A stretch of 64,000 nucleotides of DNA, from positions 23,329 to 87,328 of the forward strand of contig NZ_AROI01000023.1 in NCBI RefSeq assembly GCF_000410875.1, read 5' to 3'. Origin of the DNA: Halopseudomonas pelagia CL-AP6 (GTDB taxonomy: Bacteria > Pseudomonadota > Gammaproteobacteria > Pseudomonadales > Pseudomonadaceae). Made by a program: the position numbers and the translations under genes. Below, one piece after another: positions 16,927 to 26,620 of the stretch; positions within the stretch are counted from its first letter, which is position 1; each line of letters starts with the position of its first letter. Below the pieces are notes generated by a model, which saw nothing but the letters and a program-made list of their open reading frames with translations, ran no database searches and was not told the origin of the DNA.

Positions 16927-17589
16927 CTACTTCTTACCAGCCCTGGCCGCCGCAATAAACGCGGCCATTTCGGCATTCTTGTCAGCTTCGACCTTCTGCA
17001 CATTGGCATTCTCGCTGAGTTTTTTCAGCAGCGCCTGCGCTTGCGGCCAATCCGCCAGCAGGTCGGTGTCGAACAATTTGCGCGCCACCACGCTGGCCAG
17101 ATCGATACTGTAGAGAAACATAAGATCAGCGATGCTCATCTCGCTGCCCGCCACATAGGGCGCAAATTTGCCGTGTCGCTTGAGCGCGCTGACACCGGCG
17201 AGCAAATCAGCCTTGGCCTTGTCCTTGATCGCCTGATCAACCTTACCGCCAAAAAACACTTCGGCATAACAACTACGCGCCGGCAACTCGATATACAGCT
17301 CAATCTCCTTGGTCAACGCCCGCACATTGGCACGTTCAAAGGCGTCCTCCGGCAACAGACGCTTGCCGCCGTGGGTTTCTTCGAGATATTCCAGAATCAC
17401 GTTGGTTTCGCTGATAAAACCGTACTCGGTTTCCAGGCTCGGCACTTTGCCGCGCGGGCTGATGGCGAGAAACTCGGGGTCCTGGCTGGGATGAACAACC
17501 CTGACCTCAAAATCCAGGCCCTTCTCGAGCAGCGCGAGCTTGACCATGTTGAAATAATTACTGACGGCAAAACCATGAAGCTTAAGCAT
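16927..17589 (-). CDS. Glutathione S-transferase
   Basis: 220-residue cytosolic GST. The N-terminal thioredoxin-like domain runs MLKLHGFAVSNYFNMVKLAL to about residue 78, with the cis-Pro in GKVPSLETEYGFISETNVIL that binds glutathione and the SETN segment contacting the gamma-Glu part. The helical C-terminal domain includes VAGSEMSIADLMFLYSIDLA near 145, the conserved N-capping box and Asp. Substrate is unknown; roles in detoxification or stress are typical. It is convergent with fabY. Confidence 0.88.
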   Translation of the reverse strand: MLKLHGFAVSNYFNMVKLALLEKGLDFEVRVVHPSQDPEFLAISPRGKVPSLETEYGFISETNVILEYLEETHGGKRLLPEDAFERANVRALTKEIELYIELPARSCYAEVFFGGKVDQAIKDKAKADLLAGVSALKRHGKFAPYVAGSEMSIADLMFLYSIDLASVVARKLFDTDLLADWPQAQALLKKLSENANVQKVEADKNAEMAAFIAAARAGKK

Positions 17590-17777
17590 GAAAGGAACTC
17601 TCCGAGGCGGGTTATTCTTGTGTACTGTTGTTGTAGCGCTGCGCCGGAAAAATTTCCAGCGGCATAAGCCCGCTGAATGCCCAGCCCACTAATACAAATA
17701 GACGAGAAACCCTATGCTTTTGCGCCGGGTTTAGCGCTAGACTGCGAGAACAACACCCGAAAAAGGAACTGCCCACT

Positions 17778-18014
17778 ATGCTGAAACCGGAAGAAATTGC
17801 CGAAATCAACCTGTTGAACCAGTTCAACCTGGCCAGCTCGCTGGAAGGACTGAAGATTCATCAGCACGAGGCGTCTGCGGACGTCGTTGCAGCCGCGGGT
17901 CGATTGCATGAACGTGGATTGACTACCTTGCCAGATGGTGGCTACCTGACCAGCCTGGGCCTGGATGCGGCTGAACACAGCCAGGCGCTGCTAACTATCT
18001 TGCGCGCCGAGTGA
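17778..18014 (+). CDS. TIGR02647 family protein
   Basis: 78-residue conserved protein of unknown function: MLKPEEIAEINLLNQFNLAS with a C-terminal TLPDGGYLTSLGLDAAEHSQ segment. It matches the small gene that precedes cyaA in Pseudomonas (PA5271 position). It ends 17 bp before cyaA on the same strand and has an AAGGAACT ribosome site. Predicted mostly helical, soluble, without a known catalytic motif. Confidence 0.8.
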   Translation: MLKPEEIAEINLLNQFNLASSLEGLKIHQHEASADVVAAAGRLHERGLTTLPDGGYLTSLGLDAAEHSQALLTILRAE

Positions 18015-18031
18015 GGATGAAATAGCCGTTT

Positions 18032-20875
18032 ATGACCCAGCGTGGGGAAATTCAGTTACAGCTTGACGAAGGCATTGACCGCAAAGCGCTGACAACCCTG
18101 CGCAAACGCTTTATGGGGATCAATCAGAGCCGCCTGCAACGCGTGTTGCAAGCGCTGCCCCCGCGCCAGTACAACGTGCTGCAGTTGATCCCTTTGCTGT
18201 TTGATGTGAACCACCCGTTGCTCCCGGGCTATGTCGCGCGGGACACACCGCACGGCCTACCCGGATATATCCCCGGCCCGCCAACGCTGCTCGGCGCCCA
18301 GGCGCTGACTCGCAGCTTCAGCTATCGGCGCCACCCCGCCGGCTTTACCCCTGGCATACAGGCGCTATACCTGATGGGCAGCGGCGGCACTATTGGCCAA
18401 TCGGACCAGAGCGACCTGGATATCTGGGTCTGTCATTCCCCCGACCTGAACGCCCAGGCCATCGCGGAGCTGTCCAGCAAATGCCAACTGATTACCGACT
18501 GGGCCGCCACGCAGGGCAATGAGGCGCATTTTCACCTGGTTAACCCCGAGACGTTTAGCCTCGGTTACCGTAACAATGCACTGTCCATTGAAGATTGCGG
18601 CAGCACCCAACATTACCTGCTGCTCGACGAGTTCTACCGCACGGCGATATTGATCGGTGGCCGCTTCCCGCTCTGGTGGCTGGTGCCTGCCAGCGAAGAG
18701 AAGAACTACCCCAGCTACACTCGACACTTGATCGACAGACGCTTTATTCGCCAACAGGAAAGCCTCGACCTGGGACACATGGCGTGCATTCCGGCCGGGG
18801 AGTATGTCGGCGCCGGACTTTGGCAACTGTTCAAAGGCATCGAATCGCCATACAAGTCAGTACTCAAGCTGCTACTGACCGAGGTATACGCAAGCGAGCA
18901 CCCTGGCGTGCAATGCCTGAGCCTGGATTTCAAGCGTAAGGTCTACGCCAACTATCTGAACCTTGATGAGCTTGACCCCTACGTCATGCTCTACCGACGC
19001 ATCGAAGCCTATCTGCTCAAACGCGAGGAGCATGAACGGCTGGAGCTGGTGCGCCGCTGTCTGTATATCAAGGCCGATGTGCGCTTGAGCCGGCGCACAG
19101 GGACTCTCGGCTGGAAGCGCAGCCTGATGGAAAAGCTGGTGCAAGAATGGCAGTGGGATACCCGCCAGTTGCAGCAAATGGACAATCGCCAGTTCTGGCG
19201 CGTGCGCGAAGTGGCGCAGGAACGCCTGCAACTGGTCAGCGAATTGACCCACAGCTACCGTTTTTTGTCGCAATTCGGCCGCAGTCAGAATGTGATCAAT
19301 CAGGTCAACAGTCGCGACCTGTCATTGCTGGGACGGCGGCTCTACGCCGCCTTCGAACGCAAGGCGGGCAAGGTAGAGGTGGTCAATCCGGGCATCGCGC
19401 CCGATCTGAGCGAGGCCCTGCTGACGCTAGCGCAACGCCCAGGGGGAGACGGCCGCCAGGCGCACTGGAGCCTGTACCGTGGCACACTCAACCAACAGGA
19501 TCTCGGCGATCACCCTCCGCTCAAACGCAGCCGCCAACTGATCGAGCTGCTGGCATGGGCGCACCGCAACGGCCTGATCGACGCCGCAACACGGATAGCC
19601 CTGCACCCTGGCGACAGCGCCCTGAATGAGTTCGAATTAGGCAATCTGCTGTCGACCATTCAACAGAACTTTCCCCTGCCGCTGCCGGCGCTCACCGAGG
19701 ATGCCCTGTCACGCGCCAGCCAGCCTTGCCACAACCTGCTACTCATCAACGTTGGCCTGGACCCCCTGCCGGCCAGCAGCCAGAAAAACCTGCATCTGAT
19801 CAGTAGCCACACCGATGCACTGGGCTACTCGGGGCTGCGCGAGAATCTTATTCTGAGCATCGACCAGGTCACGCTGAACAGCTGGAATGAGCTGCTGGTC
19901 ACTCGCTTCGAAGGCGAGCAGGCCTGCATTCAAGCGCTCTGCGACTATCTGAACAAAGGGCATGAACATCAACGACTGGCTGAGCTAAGTGTTGCATGCT
20001 TTTGCCGTAACCGCTCCAGCGCCATAACCGAGCGCGTTGAGCGTCTGTTCCGCGATGCCACACGCGAGCTGCTCTGCGATCCGCCAGCGCGCTTCCTGTT
20101 GCAGGTGCAAAATAGCTATCAGGTATTGGAGCGCAAAGGTAATCAGATCGATGTCACTCAAATCGCCGACCGTGAACGGCTGGCCCACTACCTGGGTACC
20201 AATCGGGCTGATTACAGCGCGCTGATCCTCGACCGTTACGCGCTGCAGGGCCAGGATCTAGCACTGATTTTGCAACAGGCGCAGGCCGAGCGTATCCAGG
20301 TGTTTTACCGCCTGCTGCCCCAGTTTCAAGCCGACATTACCGTGCTCGACGAGCTCGGCTCGGCGTGGACTCACCGCCAGGCTTATCGCGACGAGACAAC
20401 GCTGCTGCTGCCACTGCTACGCTTTCTGCATAGCGTGCGGTTGCGCCGGCAAGTCAATCTGAGCCTGGAAAGTAGCCTGCGCGAAGAGCCCATCCAACTG
20501 ACCACGATCCTGCCAGTCAGTGAAGGCAAAAACCTGCGATTGGAGCGGCAAAAACTACCGGCACAAGGCGTCGAGGCAGATTACTATGCTGTCCAGGCGA
20601 TCGCCGAACCGGGCGCCGGCCAGCGGCTGCAGGTCAGTATCTTCTGTGATCAGCGAGAGTTTTCCGAACTGGAATACGGAACCAGACTGTATGCCGAAGT
20701 AGCCCGCCATATTCTGCACAAGCGCCGCAGCAACGAGCACTACCCCTGCTACATTACCGATCTGGATCTGTCCGCTATCGATCCGGCTGGCGTCCTGCAG
20801 ACAGTGCAGTACCTACGCTACCGGCAGCAACTGGAAGACGCACTGAACGCCGCGATGCAGGCCATTAGCGACTGA
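18032..20875 (+). CDS. cyaA: Class I adenylate cyclase
   Basis: 947-residue enterobacterial-type adenylate cyclase that makes cAMP from ATP for Vfr/CRP signalling. The catalytic N-terminal half has the nucleotidyltransferase signature: LMGSGGTIGQSDQSDLDIWVCHSP near residues 112-135, with paired Asp residues of the SDLD motif, plus a FHLVNPETF segment near 167. The C-terminal half is the long regulatory region. Length agrees with the family. It overlaps the convergent DUF1289 gene by 11 bp at its 3' end. P. aeruginosa CyaA occupies the same place in the genome. Confidence 0.94.
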   Translation: MTQRGEIQLQLDEGIDRKALTTLRKRFMGINQSRLQRVLQALPPRQYNVLQLIPLLFDVNHPLLPGYVARDTPHGLPGYIPGPPTLLGAQALTRSFSYRRHPAGFTPGIQALYLMGSGGTIGQSDQSDLDIWVCHSPDLNAQAIAELSSKCQLITDWAATQGNEAHFHLVNPETFSLGYRNNALSIEDCGSTQHYLLLDEFYRTAILIGGRFPLWWLVPASEEKNYPSYTRHLIDRRFIRQQESLDLGHMACIPAGEYVGAGLWQLFKGIESPYKSVLKLLLTEVYASEHPGVQCLSLDFKRKVYANYLNLDELDPYVMLYRRIEAYLLKREEHERLELVRRCLYIKADVRLSRRTGTLGWKRSLMEKLVQEWQWDTRQLQQMDNRQFWRVREVAQERLQLVSELTHSYRFLSQFGRSQNVINQVNSRDLSLLGRRLYAAFERKAGKVEVVNPGIAPDLSEALLTLAQRPGGDGRQAHWSLYRGTLNQQDLGDHPPLKRSRQLIELLAWAHRNGLIDAATRIALHPGDSALNEFELGNLLSTIQQNFPLPLPALTEDALSRASQPCHNLLLINVGLDPLPASSQKNLHLISSHTDALGYSGLRENLILSIDQVTLNSWNELLVTRFEGEQACIQALCDYLNKGHEHQRLAELSVACFCRNRSSAITERVERLFRDATRELLCDPPARFLLQVQNSYQVLERKGNQIDVTQIADRERLAHYLGTNRADYSALILDRYALQGQDLALILQQAQAERIQVFYRLLPQFQADITVLDELGSAWTHRQAYRDETTLLLPLLRFLHSVRLRRQVNLSLESSLREEPIQLTTILPVSEGKNLRLERQKLPAQGVEADYYAVQAIAEPGAGQRLQVSIFCDQREFSELEYGTRLYAEVARHILHKRRSNEHYPCYITDLDLSAIDPAGVLQTVQYLRYRQQLEDALNAAMQAISD

Positions 20876-21074
20876 CCCAAGGCTGCTGGCGTTGCTCCCG
20901 CCGCTGACGGGCGGCGGCGACAATCTGCAACTGCCGCTGATTGCTGGCGGCAGACCATTCGAGGATCTCTGCCATCAGGCGCCCGCAGCCCACACATTCG
21001 TCATCGTCCAGGCAGCACTTACGCACACAGGGCGACGGCTGCCTGCCGGGCAGCGATTGGTTACTCCGCGTCAA
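20865..21074 (-). CDS. DUF1289 domain protein
   Basis: 69-residue protein with a compact cysteine cluster: SPCVRKCCLDDDECVGCGRL near residues 14-33, the DUF1289 signature that probably binds metal. Translation begins at a TTG that overlaps the end of cyaY by 14 bases, with GGAG seven bases upstream inside cyaY, so the two genes are translationally coupled. The 3' end overlaps the convergent cyaA by 11 bp. Function unknown. Confidence 0.75.
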   Translation of the reverse strand: MTRSNQSLPGRQPSPCVRKCCLDDDECVGCGRLMAEILEWSAASNQRQLQIVAAARQRREQRQQPWVSR

Positions 21075-21405
21075 GGTCCAGCTCCAGCTCTACTTCCTCG
21101 CCGGTGAGGTCTTGCAGTATGCCCGCCAGCACTAAGGCCAGTGGCTCATCGTCGCTATCATGCAACCAGCCTTCGCCGGGGTGGTAACCGAAATGCCGGG
21201 TACTGTCAGGTGCGGCCAACCAGATTTCGCGTGAGGCTGGCTGGCGCCCGATAACCAGCCGCGATCCTTCCGCGAGCATCAGCACCAGCGAGCCTTCCTT
21301 CTGCTCCATATCCAGGTCCAGCCCACTGGCATCCATTGCGTGCTCGATCTGGTCCTGCACCTGATCGGCCTGTCTGTGAAACTCGTCTTCGCTCAGTTCA
21401 TGCAT
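21061..21405 (-). CDS. cyaY: Iron-sulfur cluster assembly frataxin CyaY
   Basis: 114-residue bacterial frataxin that modulates IscS-dependent Fe-S assembly and binds iron. The N-terminal acidic helix MHELSEDEFHRQADQVQDQI is typical, as are the beta strands SLVLMLAEGSRLVIGRQPAS and REIWLAAPDSTRHFGYHPGE. Conserved Trp and Asn/Asp positions are retained. It is divergent from lppL, as in P. aeruginosa. Confidence 0.93.
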   Translation of the reverse strand: MHELSEDEFHRQADQVQDQIEHAMDASGLDLDMEQKEGSLVLMLAEGSRLVIGRQPASREIWLAAPDSTRHFGYHPGEGWLHDSDDEPLALVLAGILQDLTGEEVELELDLDAE

Positions 21406-21507
21406 GCGTGCTTCTCTTCTGTCTGATACTGACGTCGGTCGGGTGCGCCAAGGCGGGCGGCTGGGTATACTGCCGTATATTGCTCGTTTTTCAATAAGGA
21501 TTTCACC

Positions 21508-21654
21508 ATGAAGCTTTCCGCAGCGTTGATCTTTGCTTTGCTGGTATTAACTGGTTGTGGTCAGAAAGGCCCGTTATACATGCCTGAAGGGACCTCTGGA
21601 CAACCGGAAGACCCGGCCCGTGAGGAAATGACCCAGCAACCTACGGAAAACTGA
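21508..21654 (+). CDS. lppL: Small lipoprotein LppL
   Basis: 48-residue lipoprotein. The signal peptide KLSAALIFALLVLTGC ends in the lipobox LTGC, so Cys becomes lipidated after cleavage by Lsp. The mature part GQKGPLYMPEG is the conserved LptM/YifL-like motif; in E. coli the homologue LptM helps LptD assembly. It lies eight bases before lysA, as in other pseudomonads. Confidence 0.9.
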   Translation: MKLSAALIFALLVLTGCGQKGPLYMPEGTSGQPEDPAREEMTQQPTEN

Positions 21655-21662
21655 AAGCACCA

Positions 21663-22916
21663 ATGACAGCCTTCGAATACCAGAACGGCGAATTGCACGC
21701 CGAAGCACTGCCATTATCCGCGATTGCCGATCAGTATGGCACCCCCTGTTTCGTCTACTCGCGTCAGGCCATCGAACAAGCCTGGCTGGCCTGGGATCAG
21801 GCCCTGGCCGGCACTCCCCATTTGGTCTGCTATGCGGTCAAGGCCAATTCCAATCTGGCGGTGCTGAACCTGCTAGCGCGCCTGGGGGCGGGCTTCGATA
21901 TCGTCTCCATGGGGGAGCTTGAGCGGGTACTGGCCGCTGGCGGCGAACCCTCGCGCATCGTTTTTTCCGGCTTGGGTAAAACCGCCGATGAAATGCGCCG
22001 CGCGCTGGAAGTAGGCATTCACTGTTTCAACGTCGAGTCCAACGCCGAGCTTGAGCGCCTGCAAACGGTCGCCGCCGAGATGAACCTCATGGCGCCGATA
22101 TCGCTGCGGGTCAATCCCGATGTGGATGCCATGACCCATCCTTACATCTCCACCGGGCTGAAGGAAAACAAGTTCGGTATCGATATCGCCAAGGCGCCCG
22201 AGGTTTACCGGCGCGCCGCACAGATGCCGAACATCCGCGTCTGCGGTGTGGATTGCCATATCGGCTCGCAGTTGACCGACGACACGCCGCTGATCGATGC
22301 GCTGGATCGGCTGCTGGCGCTGATCGACCAGATGGCCGCAGAAGGCATCCATATCGGCCACCTGGATCTGGGTGGCGGACTGGGCGTGACCTACCGCGAT
22401 GAAGTACCGCCAACCCCTGCCGCGTATCTGGGCAAGGTGCAGAAGCAACTGGCCGACCGCGATCTGACCGTACTGGTTGAGCCCGGCCGGTCGATTGTCG
22501 CCAACGCCGGCGTGCTGCTGACCCGGGTCAATCTGCTCAAGCCAACTGAGCACAAGAACTTCGCGATTATTGACGCGGCAATGAACGATCTTATCCGCCC
22601 GGCGCTCTACAGTGCCTGGATGGGCATTGACGCCGTAACCCCGCGTAGTGATGTTGCGCCTTTGCCGTGGGATATCGTCGGCCCGGTCTGCGAAACCGGT
22701 GATTTCCTCGGCAAGGACCGCGAACTGGCGCTAGCCGAGGGCGATCTGCTGGCCGTGCGCTCTGCAGGGGCTTACGGTTTTGTCATGAGTTCGAATTACA
22801 ACACCCGTGTGCGCGCTGCCGAGGTCATAGTCGATGGTCAACACAGCCATCTGGTGCGCCGCCGTGAAACCATCAGCGAGCTTTTTGCTGGCGAATCCCT
22901 GTTACCCGAGGTCTGA
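21663..22916 (+). CDS. lysA: Diaminopimelate decarboxylase
   Basis: 417-residue PLP enzyme that decarboxylates meso-diaminopimelate to lysine. The alanine racemase-like barrel has the Schiff-base Lys in [20 protein letters not shown] near residue 60, a HIGSQLTD motif near 200, a glycine-rich [10 protein letters not shown] near 238 and [17 protein letters not shown] near 278. The C-terminal domain has [14 protein letters not shown] with the active-site Cys near 345. The stop codon is followed at once by dapF (TGAG-ATG), so the two are cotranscribed. Confidence 0.96.
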   Translation: MTAFEYQNGELHAEALPLSAIADQYGTPCFVYSRQAIEQAWLAWDQALAGTPHLVCYAVKANSNLAVLNLLARLGAGFDIVSMGELERVLAAGGEPSRIVFSGLGKTADEMRRALEVGIHCFNVESNAELERLQTVAAEMNLMAPISLRVNPDVDAMTHPYISTGLKENKFGIDIAKAPEVYRRAAQMPNIRVCGVDCHIGSQLTDDTPLIDALDRLLALIDQMAAEGIHIGHLDLGGGLGVTYRDEVPPTPAAYLGKVQKQLADRDLTVLVEPGRSIVANAGVLLTRVNLLKPTEHKNFAIIDAAMNDLIRPALYSAWMGIDAVTPRSDVAPLPWDIVGPVCETGDFLGKDRELALAEGDLLAVRSAGAYGFVMSSNYNTRVRAAEVIVDGQHSHLVRRRETISELFAGESLLPEV

Positions 22917-22917
22917 G

Positions 22918-23748
22918 ATGTTGCTGCGATTTAGCAAAATGCATGGGTTGGGCAATGACTTTATGGTCATCGACCTGGTGACTCAGCATGCGCAGCTGTC
23001 AGCCAAACTGATCCGCCAATGGAGCGACCGGCACACCGGTATTGGTTTTGACCAATTGCTGGTAGTCGAGCCGCCGGGCAATCCGGACATGGACTTTCGC
23101 TACCGTATATTCAATGCCGATGGCAGCGAAGTGGAGCAGTGCGGCAACGGCGCGCGCTGCTTTGCGCGCTTCGTGCAGGACAAGCGCCTGACCGCCAAAT
23201 CCGAGATCAAGGTGGAAACCGCCGGTGGCCCGATCGTCCTCACCGTCAACGCCGATGGCCAGGTAACCGTGGATATGGGCGCACCGCGTTTTGCCCCGGC
23301 GCAGATCCCGTTTCAAGCCGATACTGAAGCGCTAACCTATTCGCTGGAAGCTGGCGACCAGCAACTGCAGGTGTCCACGGTATCCATGGGTAACCCGCAC
23401 TGCGTAACGCTGGTGGATGATCTGGACAACTACCCAGTCCTGTCCGTTGGCCCGCTGATCGAAAAACACCCGCGCTTCGGCCAAGGGGTAAATGCTGGTT
23501 TTATGCAATTGATCGACCGGCATAACGCCCGCCTGCGCGTCTACGAACGCGGTGCTGGTGAAACCCTGGCCTGCGGCACCGGTGCCTGCGCCGCTGCCGT
23601 CGCCGGCATCCGCCTCGGCCACTTGGCGTCGCCGGTGAGCATTCAGCTACCCGGTGGAGCGCTGCACATTGAATGGGCCGGCCCCGGCCAGCCGGTGCTG
23701 ATGACCGGCCCCGCCACTCGGGTTTATGAAGGACAAATACGCGTATGA
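22918..23748 (+). CDS. dapF: Diaminopimelate epimerase
   Basis: 276-residue cofactor-free epimerase that interconverts LL- and meso-diaminopimelate. The two active-site cysteines are visible in [14 protein letters not shown] near residue 75 and [16 protein letters not shown] near 220. The start [20 protein letters not shown] one base after the lysA stop is chosen over an upstream in-frame ATG inside lysA because homologues begin here. The stop overlaps the start of the DUF484 gene by four bases (ATGA). Confidence 0.96.
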   Translation: MLLRFSKMHGLGNDFMVIDLVTQHAQLSAKLIRQWSDRHTGIGFDQLLVVEPPGNPDMDFRYRIFNADGSEVEQCGNGARCFARFVQDKRLTAKSEIKVETAGGPIVLTVNADGQVTVDMGAPRFAPAQIPFQADTEALTYSLEAGDQQLQVSTVSMGNPHCVTLVDDLDNYPVLSVGPLIEKHPRFGQGVNAGFMQLIDRHNARLRVYERGAGETLACGTGACAAAVAGIRLGHLASPVSIQLPGGALHIEWAGPGQPVLMTGPATRVYEGQIRV

Positions 23749-24449
23749 GCGACAAACCGAGCCAGCCCGCTGTTGAACTGGATGCCCTCCAGGTGGCGGA
23801 ATACCTGCGCCAGCACCCGGCGTTTTTTGCCGAATACGATGAGCTGCTGCCGGAATTGATCATTCCGCATCAATCCGGCCAAGCGGTCTCGCTGGTCGAG
23901 CGCCAGGTCAAGCTGCTGCGCGAACGCAATATCGATGTGCGCCATCGCCTCGGGCAACTGATGGACGTGGCTCGCGAGAACGATCGCTTATTTGAAAAAA
24001 GTCGGCGGCTGATCCTCAATCTGCTTGAGGCACAGAGCCTGGAACAGGTGATTGCCAGCATCGAAGACAGTCTGCGCGATGACTTTCAGGTGCCTTATGT
24101 CAGCCTGATCCTGTTCAGCGAAACACCGCGTTTCAGTAACGCCCGCTGCGTGACTCACAGCGCCGCACGCGACGCCATCGGTCACTTGCTCGACAGCGGC
24201 AAGACCCTCAGCGGCGTACTGCGCCCCCACGAACTGGCCTTCCTGTTTGGCGAGTCAGCCGCCCAGGTCGCTTCCACCGCGATTTCGCCAATCCAGCATC
24301 AGGGCATGCATGGGGTTATTGCGCTGGGCAGCCGCGACGCCAATCATTACCGCAATGCGACCGGCACCCTGTTTCTTGGCTATATCGCCGACGCCCTGGC
24401 GCGTGTGCTATTGCGCCAGCGGCCGCTGGCAGACGAGGGTCGGGGCTGA
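23745..24449 (+). CDS. DUF484 family protein
   Basis: 234-residue protein with an N-terminal helical part ([20 protein letters not shown], then a coiled-coil [20 protein letters not shown]) and a C-terminal GAF-like domain from about residue 85. The coiled coil plus GAF arrangement is the DUF484 layout. It overlaps dapF by four bases and precedes xerC by two, as in E. coli (yigA) and Pseudomonas. Function unknown. Confidence 0.88.
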   Translation: MSDKPSQPAVELDALQVAEYLRQHPAFFAEYDELLPELIIPHQSGQAVSLVERQVKLLRERNIDVRHRLGQLMDVARENDRLFEKSRRLILNLLEAQSLEQVIASIEDSLRDDFQVPYVSLILFSETPRFSNARCVTHSAARDAIGHLLDSGKTLSGVLRPHELAFLFGESAAQVASTAISPIQHQGMHGVIALGSRDANHYRNATGTLFLGYIADALARVLLRQRPLADEGRG

Positions 24450-24451
24450 GC

Positions 24452-25360
24452 ATGCCCGCCGAACTGCTGCAGAAAGAACTGGATGCCTTTTACCGGCACC
24501 TGCGCAACGAACGGCAACTATCTCCCCGCACGCTTGAGGCTTACCGGCATGATCTGGAGGGGCTGCGCGACTTTCTCGTCGAGCGCAAGATTGGCCGCTG
24601 GCAGGCGCTGGACAGCCCACAACTGCGCCTATTCGTCGCCCAGCGGCACCAGGCAGGCCTTTCCGGCCGCAGCTTGCAGCGGCTGCTCAGTGCCGTGCGC
24701 AGCCTCTATAGCTATCTGATCCGCGAACGGCTGTGCAAGCACAACCCGGCGGTTGACCTGCGCGCGCCCAAATCACCGCGCAAACTGCCTAAGGCGTTGG
24801 ACGCCGACCTGACCTCGCAATTACTCAATGACAACAGCGATGACGATTGGCTGGCCGTGCGCGACCACGCCATGCTCGAGCTGTTCTATTCCTCTGGGCT
24901 ACGCCTGTCCGAACTGGCAAGTCTGGATGTGCACGCGCTGGATAGCGCCCAGGGCGAAGTCCGGGTGCTCGGCAAAGGCAACAAGACACGTCTGGTCCCG
25001 GTCGGACGTCTGGCTTTGGCGGCGTTGGCACGCTGGCTGCGAGTACGCACGCTGGTCGCTGGCGACAACCCCGCGCTCTTTGTCGGCAAACAGGGGCGGC
25101 GCCTTAGCGCCCGGGCAATTCAACTGCGCGTGCGCGCCTGGGGCGTGCAGCACATTGGCCAGAACCTGCACCCGCACATGCTGCGGCATTCCTTTGCCAG
25201 CCATATGCTGGAATCCTCCGGCGACCTACGCGCGGTACAGGAGCTGCTCGGCCATGCCGACATCAGCACGACACAAATCTACACACACCTGGATTTCCAG
25301 CATCTGGCCCAGGTGTATGATCAGGCCCATCCCCGAGCCAAACGCAAGAACGAGACTTGA
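24452..25360 (+). CDS. xerC: Tyrosine recombinase XerC
   Basis: 302-residue site-specific recombinase that, with XerD, resolves chromosome dimers at dif. The N-terminal SAM-like domain ([20 protein letters not shown]) is followed by the catalytic domain. Catalytic residues are visible: Arg in [14 protein letters not shown] near 151, Lys in [14 protein letters not shown] near 175, His-x-x-Arg in [13 protein letters not shown] near 240, His in [15 protein letters not shown] near 267 and the nucleophile Tyr at YTH. The next gene starts at the base after its stop. Confidence 0.95.
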   Translation: MPAELLQKELDAFYRHLRNERQLSPRTLEAYRHDLEGLRDFLVERKIGRWQALDSPQLRLFVAQRHQAGLSGRSLQRLLSAVRSLYSYLIRERLCKHNPAVDLRAPKSPRKLPKALDADLTSQLLNDNSDDDWLAVRDHAMLELFYSSGLRLSELASLDVHALDSAQGEVRVLGKGNKTRLVPVGRLALAALARWLRVRTLVAGDNPALFVGKQGRRLSARAIQLRVRAWGVQHIGQNLHPHMLRHSFASHMLESSGDLRAVQELLGHADISTTQIYTHLDFQHLAQVYDQAHPRAKRKNET

Positions 25361-26080
25361 ATGATTCGCCTGCTGACCTTTGATCTGGACAATACCCTGT
25401 GGGAAACCGAATCGGTGGTCGCTGCCGCCGAGCAGACCCTGATGACTTGGTATGCCGAGCATGCCCCACAGTTTGCCGAGCGTCTGGACAGCGACGCGCG
25501 CAAGGCGTTGCGGCATGAGGTGCTTGCCAACGACCCACTGCTCAGGCACCGGGTCACCGACTTCCGCATCGCGGTAATGGCGCTAGGGCTGACGCGGGCG
25601 GGGTATGCCGAAGAGCAGGTGCAGGAGCTCACGCAGAAGGGCTTTGAAGTCTTTCTCGAAGCACGCCATGCACTGACACTGTTCCCGCACGCCGAGGCGC
25701 TGCTTGAGCAGCTATCGACCCGATACACCCTGGCAACCATCTCCAACGGCAACGCGGATGTACGCAGGCTGGGCCTGGCCAAATACTTCAGCGTGATTGT
25801 CTCGGCGGACGAAGTCGGTATTAGCAAACCGGATCCCGCGCCCTTTCTGACAGCCCTTGAGCGCGCTGGAGTAGAACCTGCGCATGCGCTGCATATCGGT
25901 GACCATCCGGTAGACGATATGCAGGGTGCCCGCGAGTCAGGCCTGCATACGCTGTGGTTCAACCGCATGGGCGCGGCGTGGCCGGATGCAGTACGACCTG
26001 ATGGGGAAGTGCGGTGCCTCAGCCAGATACCAGCCTGGCTGGATGGCTATACCGCGAAATTAACCGGATTGCGCACATAA
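25361..26080 (+). CDS. HAD-superfamily hydrolase
   Basis: 239-residue class I HAD phosphatase (YigB-like). Motif I is LTFDLDNTLW at residues 4-13 with the nucleophile Asp, motif II ISNGN near 124, motif III Lys in VGISKPDPAPF near 153 and motif IV HIGDHPVDDMQGARESG near 180. The helical cap lies between motifs I and II. It abuts xerC directly and ends the conserved lysA-xerC operon; E. coli YigB in the same context acts on FMN and sugar phosphates. Confidence 0.9.
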   Translation: MIRLLTFDLDNTLWETESVVAAAEQTLMTWYAEHAPQFAERLDSDARKALRHEVLANDPLLRHRVTDFRIAVMALGLTRAGYAEEQVQELTQKGFEVFLEARHALTLFPHAEALLEQLSTRYTLATISNGNADVRRLGLAKYFSVIVSADEVGISKPDPAPFLTALERAGVEPAHALHIGDHPVDDMQGARESGLHTLWFNRMGAAWPDAVRPDGEVRCLSQIPAWLDGYTAKLTGLRT

Positions 26081-26223
26081 TCCACATACAATGCCAGCCG
26101 TTCAAAGCGGGCTGTTCCGAGCCGTTGTTCAGACCAGCACAGACCGCCGCCGAGCGTCTGCCTTGAAACCAGCCAATGTGCACGGCACTTTGCACCTTGG
26201 CCGAGCACACTGTGCCAGTCAGC

Positions 26224-26541
26224 TTAGATAGGCCGGCTGCCGTATTTGCTGTCAGGCTTTCTTGGCGGGTCCCCAACCACGTTAGGATCCACTTCCTGGA
26301 TCTTTCCGCCCCTGGCCATGAACTCCTCCATCTGCCGCGCGAGCATTTCCCGCTCCCGCGCTTTGGCCTCAATTGACAGCCCTTCGAGCAGCTCTTCGGC
26401 GGTAGCCGCCTTCTTGCGTTTTTTAGCTGCGGGTTCATCACCCTCAGCACCACCGTCGTCCTCTACTTCCGGCAGATCATCCGAATCACCATCATCATCC
26501 GCGGCGTTCAGGTCATCCTCATCAATATCATCGTCACTCAT
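26224..26541 (-). CDS. sutA: RNA polymerase-associated regulator SutA
   Basis: 105-residue acidic protein. A disordered Asp/Glu-rich N-terminus (DDDIDEDDLNAADDDGDSDD) is followed by a KKRKKAATAEE basic patch, a helix LEGLSIEAKAREREMLARQM and a C-terminal tail with VDPNVVGDPPRKPDSKYGSR. This is the SutA layout; P. aeruginosa SutA binds RNA polymerase and raises housekeeping transcription during slow growth. The ribosome site GGAGGGG is strong. In P. aeruginosa it lies next to amtB-glnK; here the nine-gene operon separates them. Confidence 0.88.
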   Translation of the reverse strand: MSDDDIDEDDLNAADDDGDSDDLPEVEDDGGAEGDEPAAKKRKKAATAEELLEGLSIEAKAREREMLARQMEEFMARGGKIQEVDPNVVGDPPRKPDSKYGSRPI

Positions 26542-26620
26542 TCAAGCCCCTCCCAAGGAAAACACGCTATTTATAGCTCAATGGGAGAATTTGGCTAGTA
26601 CTGGCGACAATTTTTTTCTG

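Noticed and set aside
26019..26453. 144-codon minus-strand frame overlapping sutA
   Set aside because: Shadow of sutA and the HAD gene; no family motif.
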